A stretch of DNA of 64,000 bases, taken from positions 15,981,346 through 16,045,345 of the forward strand of contig CM020618.1 of NCBI GenBank assembly GCA_009829735.1. The letters are read 5' to 3'. This DNA is from Pyropia yezoensis (lineage: Eukaryota; Rhodophyta; Bangiophyceae; Bangiales; Bangiaceae). The notes under the pieces are model-generated. The model was not told the origin of the DNA. It saw only the letters and a list, made by a program, of their open reading frames with translations, and searched no databases. Made by a program: the position numbers and the translations under genes. This document shows positions 19,975-28,575 of the stretch, one piece after another (position 1 is the first letter of the stretch; each line of letters begins with the position of its first letter).

Positions 19975-20097
19975 CCGATCACGTCCCCAATCACGCCCTT
20001 TGCTGCCGAGGGCGTGACGTGTGATCACGTGCAAAGCCACGCATGAGATCACGCAAAATACGCGATCTTTCATCACGTGCGGGGCGTGGTATATACC
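19975..20097 (+). promoter_or_regulatory. Promoter module P2, related to P1
   Basis: It carries CGATCACGTCC, AATCACGCCCTTTG, GGGCGTGACGTGTGATCACG, two CATCACGTG or GATCACGTG sites (G-box core CACGTG), and a TATATA box (20090-20095). The long composite motif and AATCACGCCCTTT are shared with P1, about 0.9 kb upstream, in a different order. The first ATG downstream is at 20266 and is followed within 14 bases by GTAAAT, a possible donor site. The transcript is otherwise unclear. Confidence 0.55.
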
Positions 20098-20282
20098 CAC
20101 GCCCACATCTCGCCCCATTCCTTCAACATTGTATTTATTTACTGTCGATCCAGTCGTGTACTCGACGACGTCCATTGCATCCGTCTCCTCGTGTCACGTG
20201 GAGGAACACGAACACGCGCCCCCCTGCGTTCCACCGCCAGTGGATTGGGTTCAAATCACAACATCATGATCAGAGGATGGTA

Positions 20283-21610
20283 AATAGCGTTTGTGGTGGC
20301 AAGCGCCTTCAGTGCTTGCACTGCGCCGTCTGCGGGTGGGGGCCTGTCATTGCTGGCACGCCCGCGCGAAGCGGGTGCCGCAGCCACACCACCCCTTGCC
20401 ACCGCCGCGTGATCCCGCGGCACCCGCCACAGCGGATGCGGGGAGAGGGGGAGGTGCCACCTCAGGTGGGGGGGGGTGGGCGCGCGGGAGGCGGCGTGCG
20501 GGGATGCTTGCCGCGTTTTCTCTGCTGCGCCCGGCGCTGCCGGCGGCTGGCCCCACCCGCCAGTCACACGCCGCAGGAGGGGCGGCCACACGCGCGCGCC
20601 GCCGGCGGCCGTCTCTGCTCCCGGCTGCCACGCACCGCCCTGTAGGCGGCCGCCGCGCGGGGAGGGTCGCGTGGCACGGCCACCCCCAGCCCCCACCCCC
20701 ACCCCCAGCCCCCACCCCCACCCCGCCCACCCCCCTCCCCCCTGCCCTTGTGGCAGCCCACCGCCGCTGTACGTGGCGGCCACGGGGTGTGTTTTCAGAG
20801 GGCGTTGGTGGTGGCGGTGGGGGGAGAGGGGGGGGGGGGGGGGGGGGGGGGGGGGTGGGGGGGGGTTGTGGCCGACGACGACAACGCCTGCGGCTGCGGT
20901 GCGTGGCGGCGGTCGTTGCCACGCGGGGGGAGGGGGAGTGTGTGTGTGGGGGGGGGGGGTGTGGGTGGGTGGGCGCCTTTGGTCACTGCCGGGGGGGGGG
21001 GGGGTTAAGGAGGTGAGGGCCGCCGAGGTGGGTGGGGGGGGGCAGGGCGGGTTGGGACGACGCCGCCTTCCAAGGCGCTCACCCGGGGCGGGGCGGGGTC
21101 TGGGAGGGGGAGGAGCGGGCGATGGGGGGGGGGGGGGGGGGGGGGGGGGTGGGACGGCGGTGGGGATGCGGCGCCCTGCGGCCACTGCCGCGTTCACCAC
21201 TGCCTGGCCCCACGCCGGCGGGGACCCTACCGGCCATTGTGTGTCGCGGCGGCCGCGGCAGCGGCGGCGGCGGGGAACCGGCGGCTAGGTCCCCCGCCCC
21301 CCGACGGGCGACCACCGGCTGGGCGGGGAGGGCTCGCCCCACCGACCCACCCCCCCCACCCCCCCCCCCCCCCCCCCCCCCCCCCCTTCCCTCCTCCAAA
21401 GGAGATGGGAAGGCACACGGGCAGACTTGGCGGGGGGAGCGGTGGGGAGTGGGCTCCGCCGTTACCTACTCCCCCCCCCCTCCCCCCCGCCGCTCCCCCC
21501 GCGCCTCCTTTGGCCGTGGATGACGTGCGAGGCTGAAACGTGCGCAAGGGGGGGGATTGGAGGCAGGGGCTGGGCGGGTGGGGGGGGGGGGGGGGGGGGC
21601 CCCGGGCACC

Positions 21611-21641
<31 letters not shown>

Positions 21642-22621
21642 TGCCGCCGCCGCCGCGGGGGTGGCCCCCACCCCTCCCCCCCCCCCCCCCCACCCCCCCC
21701 ACCACCACCGTCTGCTGCGCCGCCGCTGCCACCCTCCGTGTGTCCCCCCCCGCACGAAAGGCGCGGGCGTGGGGGCGGCCGCACGGCGCCGCCGCGCGCG
21801 CGGGCCGCCCCGCCGCCGGCGGTGGCGGTGCGTGGCCCGCCGCCGCTGCAGCTGCTGTTGCGGCCTGCCGCTGCTGCTCTGCCGCCGCTGCCGCCGCCGC
21901 TGGCGGGGGCGGGGGCGGGGGCGGGGAGGCGGGCGCCAGCAATGCCGCGGCGCCGCGGGCGGCGGCGGCGGCGGCTGCCAGCCATGCGCGGTGGGGGCAG
22001 GGCGGGACGGCGGTCGGATCCAAAGTTGGGGGGGGGGCGGTGGGGCGGGTGGCCTTTGGTGGCTAGCGCTGTGGCCTGCGAGGCGGTCGCGGCGGGGGGG
22101 GGGGGAGCAGGGGGGGGGGGGGGTTGCTGCAGCTGCACCCCCCCTCCCCCCTCACCTCCTTCCACGCTCCTGCCAGCCACCCGCGCACGTGCCGTCCGCG
22201 CCTGCAACAGCGGGCCCGCCACGGGGAGGGAGGGGGGGAGGAGGAGTGGCGGCAGCAGCAGCAGCCGCTGCGGCAGCAGCCGCTGCCGCGGCAGCAGCTG
22301 CGGCCGGCAGCGGCAGCGGCGGAGGTGGCGGCGGTGGCGTGGCGGGCATCCACGGCGGGTCTGACGGACTCCTGCTCCTCCCCCCCCCCCCCACCCCCCC
22401 CCCCCCCGTGTGCGCCCCGCCGCCCGCCCCTCTCCTTCCCGGCTGCCTTGTCCACTACAGTACCCTTGTCCTCCCCTCGCCTATTTACTCTCTCGCTCCC
22501 CCCTCTCCTGGGCGGTGTGTACAGTGCCGTACACCGACGCCCGTGGCGCGCCGCCCCTCCCCCTGCCCCTCCATCCCCTCAGACGTCGGGCTGGCCCCGC
22601 CGCCGCCGCCGCGGCCGCCGC
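20283..22621. other. Homopolymer-rich GC region, no gene supported
   Basis: Runs of G or C longer than 25 bases occur at 20828-20855, 21124-21149 and 21359-21386, with many shorter ones. All frames consist of Pro, Gly, Ala and Arg tracts that change with strand. Nothing resembles a known protein. Confidence 0.5.
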
Positions 22622-23070
22622 NNNNNNNNNNNNNNNNNNNNNNNNNNNNNNNNNNNNNNNNNNNNNNNNNNNNNNNNNNNNNNNNNNNNNNNNNNNNNNN
22701 NNNNNNNNNNNNNNNNNNNNNNNNNNNNNNNNNNNNNNNNNNNNNNNNNNNNNNNNNNNNNNNNNNNNNNNNNNNNNNNNNNNNNNNNNNNNNNNNNNNN
22801 NNNNNNNNNNNNNNNNNNNNNNNNNNNNNNNNNNNNNNNNNNNNNNNNNNNNNNNNNNNNNNNNNNNNNNNNNNNNNNNNNNNNNNNNNNNNNNNNNNNN
22901 NNNNNNNNNNNNNNNNNNNNNNNNNNNNNNNNNNNNNNNNNNNNNNNNNNNNNNNNNNNNNNNNNNNNNNNNNNNNNNNNNNNNNNNNNNNNNNNNNNNN
23001 NNNNNNNNNNNNNNNNNNNNNNNNNNNNNNNNNNNNNNNNNNNNNNNNNNNNNNNNNNNNNNNNNNNNNN
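22622..23070. other. Assembly gap (449 N)
   Basis: A run of N of unknown true length separates the homopolymer-rich block from the region upstream of the bZIP gene. Confidence 1.
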
Positions 23071-23300
23071 CGCTTGTCTTTGGCTCGACCGTGGAGACGG
23101 CGGGCGCCGCCGCCCTCGGGCCCTGCGCCGCTCCCGCCGTGGCCGGTGCGGCCCGCCCGCGCCACCCGGGTTCGTCCCCGCGACAACGTGCGTCGTGCCA
23201 CCACCGCCGCCGCCGCCACCACCGCCGCCCCCGGCCGGCCGTGCCCGCCTGTTGCCGTGGCCGTGCGGGCGGGCGGGTTGGGCGGCGCGCATGCCCGCTT

Positions 23301-23332
<32 letters not shown>

Positions 23333-23359
23333 CACCTCGTGCCTCCCCCGGCCGCCCCC

Positions 23360-23658
23360 ATGGAGGAGGACCCGGTCGTGGCGGCGGCGGCGGTGGCGGC
23401 GTGGCCGCCGCCGCCACGGCGGCCACCGCCGCCGCTGCTGTCGTCGGCGGCGGCGGCGGCCGGCATCCACCCCTACCACCCCTCCGATGCTGCCGCCGAC
23501 GGCCCCGACGGGGCGGGGGGGATGCCCCACGAGCGGGGGGCGGCGCTCTTTGACACGGGCCCGGTCTTTCCCTACCTCCCCGCCGCCCCGTACGCGGGCG
23601 GCGGCGGCGGTGGCGGCGGCGGCAGCGGCGGCTGTGGCGGCCATGGAAGTGGCGGTCA

Positions 23659-23691
<33 letters not shown>

Positions 23692-24609
23692 GGGGGGAAC
23701 AGCGCTGCTCCCCCCCCCCCCACCACCCCCCCACGCGGCGCTGCTGTTTCCCCATGGCGTGTCGGGCGGCCGCGGGGGCGCGGGGGGCTTGCCGCCGCCG
23801 CCGCTGCCGCTGCTGCAGCCCCCCCCCCCCCCCTGCACCCCTTCCATGACCCAATGGACGGGGGCGGCGACGGGGAGTATGGGACCGCCGGCAGCCACGG
23901 CGGCGGGCGGCTGCCGCCGGTGGGTGCGGGGGGGGGGGCGGCGGCCGCCGCCGCCGCCGTGGTCGCCGACTTTCCCGAGGACGACCTCTTTGGCCCGCCG
24001 ACGAGCCCCGTGTCCATCCCGCTGCTGCCGCCGGCGGGGGTGCTGGGCGGCGCACCGCCGCCACCGCCGCCCCGCGGGGGCGGCGGCGGCGGCGGCGGCG
24101 GCGGCGCGCTGCCGCCCCTGCACCCGCTGCCGCCGCCGCCACGCAAGGCGCTGCCCCTGACCATGGGCAGCGCGCCGCCCCACGGGGCGGCGGGCGCCGC
24201 CGCTGCCGGCCGTGGCGGCCGGCCGCTGCCGCCACGGGGGGCCAGCGCCAGCGGCGGCGGTGGCGGGCCGTACGGCCACGCCCCCGCGTCTGCCCCCCCC
24301 GCCCCACGGCCGACAGTGACGGGCACGCCGCTGCCGACGGTCAAAGCCAGCAGCTACCCCGTCCGGTCGCCGACGCCGCACCTCACCGCGCCGGGGCCCG
24401 CGGCGGCCGCCGCGTCGGCGCGGCGCTTCCGCTCGTCGGTGCTGCGGCGGTCACGGCCGGGGGGGGGGGGCGGCGGCGGCGGCGGCGGCGGCGCTGCTGC
24501 CGCCGCCGCCGCCGCGGCCGCCTCCCCACGCGGCGGCGGCGACGGCCCCGCGGGGGGCGGCGGCTGGGCCAGCGGCGGTGGCCTCGGCAGCAGCAGCGGC
24601 AGTGGGAGC

Positions 24610-24640
<31 letters not shown>

Positions 24641-25215
24641 GCGGTAGAGTGCCCCCCCCGCCGCCCGACGCGGACCTCGACGCCCTCCACTCTGCGCTCG
24701 ACGCGTCGCTGGGCCTCCCCCCCGCCAGCGCGGGGACGGCGGGGGGGGGGCTGCCCACCTCCCCCGCCACCCCCCCCGCCGACGGGGGCGGCGACGGCGG
24801 CCGGCCGCGGCGGTCGGTGGACGTGCGGTCCCTCGGCAAGCGGTCGGCGCGGATCATGCGCACCCGCGAGGCGGCGACACGGAACCGGGCAGAGGCCAAG
24901 CGGCGGCTCGAGGCGCTGGCGGCGGCTAACGCAGAGCTCCGCCGCCAGGCAGAGGCGCTCGAGGGGGAGGCCGCCGCGCTGGGGGGGATGCTCGGCCGCC
25001 TGCAGCGGCTGAGCGTCAGCCCCTTTTGGGCCGCCAAGCGCGCAGAGGCGGCGGCACAAGGGCGGGGGGGGGGGGGTAGGGGTGCGGGGGGGGGGGGTGC
25101 GACGGACGGAGAAGGGGGGGGCGCTGGGGGGGCAGGGCGGGGGGGGGAGGGGGGCGGGAGCGGGTCTGGGTATGCGCCGCCAAGGCGAGACGAAGGGGAC
25201 GAGAGCCGGCGATGA
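23360..25215 (+). CDS. bZIP transcription factor-like protein
   Basis: The likely start is ATG 23360 (GCCCCCATGG; MEEDPVVAAAAVAAW). An activation-like N-terminal region rich in Pro, Gly and Ala follows. The C-terminal third has a bZIP: basic region KRSARIMRTREAATRNRAEA then KRRLEAL (about 24840-24920), and a leucine zipper with five Leu at seven-residue spacing (EAL, AEL, EAL, AAL, GRL). In the usual basic-region signature NxxAAxxSR, the DNA-contacting Asn is Thr here (TREAATRNR), so its DNA specificity may differ or binding may be lost. The frame changes by one base in a 15-C run at 23819-23833. Protein quality is equal on both sides, so an assembly slip is likely. It would be a nuclear DNA-binding dimer. 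The upstream end may be hidden by the gap. Confidence 0.75.
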
Positions 25216-26243
25216 GCCAGTAAGTCTGCCTTTCAATTGGGGTTTCCTATGAAATTACCGTAAGTGTGTGGAGTCGCACCAATGATTTCACTCGCGGTAT
25301 TGCTGTTTCTCAATTTTGTCCGACCTGATCAAAGTCAAGACAGGGTCTGGGTCTACTTCCCATTGGACAATGGGATGTATCCGGTCCAACGGATGGCTGT
25401 GAGGTTGTCTCCCAGTCTTGATCTTGATCTTGACTCCGACCGCATCGGACAAAATAGGGAAAGTAGCAATGATGTATGGCAAAATGCATGGCAACACACG
25501 ACCAGCGCATGACCTCATCACCTGTCCATTGCACGTCCCTGCGCATGTCACTGCCTTGCTGCGCTCCGCACCAATGACATCTCTTTTTTGATCTTGTGCG
25601 ATACGTACGAGATTCTCAATGGTCACCTGTCCGTCGCACCTCCTCAGGGGAGGTGTAGGCCGCGGGAGGATTGAAGGTGGGCCTACGACTCCGTGCTCCT
25701 CCCATCCAACGTGCTCGGTGGTGCGAATGGCCGCACCCCCCTGCTCGGTGTGTCGCATCAGCCGTGGTCTGCTGTTTCCACCCCCCGAAAACCGCCAGCA
25801 TCCGCCACCTTTCCGTGGGTCCCAGTTGGTGCGCGACCGCGTTTGCCAACAACGGACGAGCCATCGCGACCCACCGTCACTGGGGTGATTGCTTGGCGGG
25901 ACTTCCCCTCGCCAGCAGCAGCTGCAGGAGGCCACCATTGCCTGGTCGTGGCCTCCCCAGCGGCCGCACGAGTAGCGGATGACGCCGCCCGTCCGCGGCA
26001 CAAACGGCGGCACAGCCGCCTGTTTTGGCTCCGAGGGTGCTGGCTGCAGGGTCCGCTTGCGCGTGCGCCGGGGGCACCTGCGGTAGTGGCACTGCGTTGG
26101 CGGCTGAAAAGGGGAAGGTCGCCACAGCCGTGACGGCGGCACCTGGACTCTGCGTGCGCGGAGCGTTTCGCAGCGCTCGCCCGTCGAGAGGGCTCTGGTA
26201 GGCGGGGACGGAGGCCGCCTCGTCCGAACGGTGACACGGCGCC
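25216..26243. other. Intergenic between the bZIP and kinase-like genes
   Basis: Lower GC than the flanks. An inverted repeat, CCCATTG, GA, CAATGGG (25359-25374), places CCAAT boxes on both strands. It is followed by ATCCG ... CGGAT arms. Overlapping frames on both strands are not convincing. Confidence 0.5.
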
Positions 26244-27332
26244 ATGGCAGACCTGGCAGACGCGTCCCCCAACATGAGGCGTTGTGTGTTTTGGAGCCAC
26301 CGCAAAGACGCCAGGAAGCGGCAGGCCTTCTTTACAGCCCTCTACCAGGGTGCCCAGTACGTGCTGATGCTGGCGCACAACGAAGTGGAGGCGGAATGTG
26401 AAGAGAATGAGCTGCTACGGGGCATGTATGCCGTCTGCGATGACGTACGATACGCAGACGGCCGGCCCGTGCTGTCCTATTCCTCTCCAGCTGCGGTGGA
26501 TGCGTGCCAGCGGTTTCTTGAGCGGCACCTGGCGCTGTGGGAGGTGCCGCAGCCTCACGCTGTCGGCAGCAGCTCGTGGGCATCGCCGCTGAGCAGGCCG
26601 GTGACGGAGGCTCCTTACCGCAAGCAGCTCAAGACGGTGGACGGGGAACTGCGTGTGGGTGACTACGAGGGCAACGGATATTCTCTGCTTGCATGGAAGC
26701 TCATGGCCAACCCCGTGCCGCACAGCGGTGTTCCCATACGCCTGCAGTCGGACTTGTTCTTGTTGGAAGAGTTTTGGGGCTTTCCAGGCATGTTCAAGGT
26801 GGTGGACAAGGTGACCGGTGTGGTCTGCAGCATGAAGCAGGTGTACCGCATTGGTTCTGTGGCCGTTGCTCGGGAGGCCGAGCTGCTCACCACCATCCCG
26901 CTCCACCCCCATATCGTGCGCCTCCACGGGCTGGTCGGCAACCCCGCCGGGCTGGTGGACGGCATCCTGCTGACCTACATCCCTGGGGTGAGCTTGGACC
27001 AGGTGACCGAGGCGACGAACGAGCAGCGGACAATGTGGATACGCCACATCCGGTCCACCCTGGACTATCTGCATGGGCAAGCCCCGCCGGTGGCGTGGGG
27101 GGACGTCAAGCCGGCCAACGTCATCATCCGTGCGGGCGATGACGCCGCCATCCTCATCGACTTTGGTGGCAACTACACGCCGCGGTGGGTGGACCGGGAC
27201 CTGGCCAACACGCGGGAGGGGGACGAGCAAGGGTTCTCTCGGCTGGTCACGTACATCCACAGCATTGGCAAGACGGGTCGCCCGGCGGGGGCCCCCCCGG
27301 CATCGGGTGCTGCCACTGGGGGGGCTTCCTAG
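26244..27332 (+). CDS. Protein kinase-like protein
   Basis: The 362-residue frame starts at an ATG in good context (GCGCCATGG). Residues 1-110 form an unrecognised N-terminal region. The kinase-like fold spans about 165-345. VVCSMKQV holds the putative ATP-binding Lys and AREAELL the helix-C Glu. PHIVRLHGLV and the hinge-like ILLTYIPGVSL follow. The catalytic loop is WGDVKPANVII, with Trp-Gly in place of His-Arg of HRD but with Asp, Lys and Asn kept. LIDFGGNYTPRWVD is the metal-binding DFG segment, and EGDEQGF follows. No glycine-rich loop is evident. The WGDVKPxNV plus DFGGxYTxxWVD pair is what I recall from a group of atypical kinases best known in fungi, which raises the possibility of transfer. 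Activity and substrate are unknown. The short C terminus ends in a Gly/Ala tail. Confidence 0.7.
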   Translation: MADLADASPNMRRCVFWSHRKDARKRQAFFTALYQGAQYVLMLAHNEVEAECEENELLRGMYAVCDDVRYADGRPVLSYSSPAAVDACQRFLERHLALWEVPQPHAVGSSSWASPLSRPVTEAPYRKQLKTVDGELRVGDYEGNGYSLLAWKLMANPVPHSGVPIRLQSDLFLLEEFWGFPGMFKVVDKVTGVVCSMKQVYRIGSVAVAREAELLTTIPLHPHIVRLHGLVGNPAGLVDGILLTYIPGVSLDQVTEATNEQRTMWIRHIRSTLDYLHGQAPPVAWGDVKPANVIIRAGDDAAILIDFGGNYTPRWVDRDLANTREGDEQGFSRLVTYIHSIGKTGRPAGAPPASGAATGGAS

Positions 27333-27380
27333 AGGGGCTCTTGTCGAAATGGACAGTGGGAAAGGTCATGCGGCACTGTG

Positions 27381-27535
27381 GTGCAGCGGTGTAGCGCGCT
27401 AGCGGTACCGGTAGCGGTGACCCCCTTTGGGGGTAAGAGGCACACGGGTGTGTGCCGAGGGTGCAGCGGGTGTAGCGCGCTAGCGGTACCGGTAGCGGTG
27501 ACCCCCTGTGGGGGTAAGAGGCACACGCGTGTGTG
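27381..27535 (+). repeat. Two direct repeats of about 75 bp just after the kinase-like gene
   Basis: Copies begin at 27381 and 27461 (GTGCAGCGG...GTAGCGCGCTAGCGGTACCG) and are almost identical. Each contains a small hairpin (GACCCCC...GGGGGT) and ends in alternating CACACGNGTGTG. The position 50 bp after the stop suggests a 3' untranslated or terminator region. Confidence 0.8.
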
Positions 27536-27905
27536 GCGTACGCCAAAGAGGGGGTGTGTGTGGAGGCTGGTCGTTCTGGGGGTAGCTTCTGGCGCTGCGT
27601 GCGGACAGTTCAGAGGGGCGACCGTGACCGTTGCAAGTGTCTTTCTTTCTTTACAAGCAGTTTTTCCTCCTGTGCGTTGTGCTTTCCTGTGCCTACGTTA
27701 GTCCACGGCTACGGCGAGGGTGGACGGCAAAAGGCGGCTCCGGACCGGCGCCGCCCGCCAAGGGGGATGATGAAGGTACGCAACAGCGACAGCGATGAGC
27801 AGCAGCGGGGCCATCGACCGGGCAACGGGGGGTGGTGATGCGTGGCGGACGGTGGGGGGGGGGCGCCCCCCCCCGGCCGAGTGCAACGCGTCGGCAGCCT
27901 CGGCG

Positions 27906-28130
27906 TCACCCCCCCGCCTCATGGGCGGCTCGTTCCGCCGCCTCCCGTGCCTCCCGCGCCGCCGCCTCTGCCTTGGCGACACACGCGGCACACGCGTGGG
28001 AGAGCGCCGAGCAGCTGTCCTCCTGGATGGTGGCGCAGGTGCGGTTGGTGCCGGCGGTGGCCCGGCACTGGATGACCGCGCTCTTCTCCTCACAGCCGCA
28101 GCTGTAGATGGTCGTCACCGTGTGGCACAT
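27906..28130 (-). CDS. Small Cys-rich protein
   Basis: From ATG 28130 the frame encodes about 74 residues, MCHTVTTIYSCGCEEKSAVI followed by QC, TC, SC, AC and AC, then an Ala/Glu/Arg helical tail (AKAEAAAREAREAAERAA). Eight Cys in about 50 residues suggest disulfide bonding or metal binding. The opening, C-x-TTxYxCGCxE, resembles short Cys-rich proteins that I associate with fungi, but the family name is not known to me. The frame stays open upstream with a Pro-rich sequence, so a longer or spliced N terminus is possible. The gene converges on the kinase-like gene. Confidence 0.5.
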   Translation of the reverse strand: MCHTVTTIYSCGCEEKSAVIQCRATAGTNRTCATIQEDSCSALSHACAACVAKAEAAAREAREAAERAAHEAGG

Positions 28131-28543
28131 GGTGCCGCCGCCGGGGGGGGGGAACGGGCACGCCCCGGCCAGGGGGCCCCGCCACTTGCGTCGTATCGAC
28201 GGGCGGCACGGCAGCTTGGCGAGGGCGGCAGCGGCAAGCGGAGCGGGGGTGGAGGGGGGGGGGGGGGGGGGGGGGGAGGGCGCGTCGGCAGTGGAAGGAA
28301 GCAGCAAGCACCACAGGACGGAGGGGAAACCGGCCGAGATGGGAGGCGGGCGGGCGGGCGTGGGCGGGGACGGAGCGGCACGCTTCACCACCAGCCGGGG
28401 GGGCATTGGTGACGGCGCAGCCGCTGGTGACAGTGGAGGCGGGTGACAAGCACACGGCGCGGCCTTCCCCCGGGGGGGCGGGAAGGCGACCCCCCCCCCC
28501 CCAGCCCCCTACATGCGCATATGGGCAGCCCTGGTGCGCCATC

Positions 28544-28575
<32 letters not shown>

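Noticed and set aside
19523-20017. 164-codon frame between P1 and P2
   Set aside because: It overlaps the better supported frame at 19236 and contains the P2 motifs at its end, so coding is unlikely.
21427-24160. Frames of 600-700 codons spanning the N gap
   Set aside because: The unknown bases make them open by definition. Only the part from 23360 has protein-like features.
25288-26142. 284-codon minus-strand frame upstream of the kinase-like gene
   Set aside because: Composition varies along its length, frames on both strands are equally open, and no motif is seen. Kept as intergenic.
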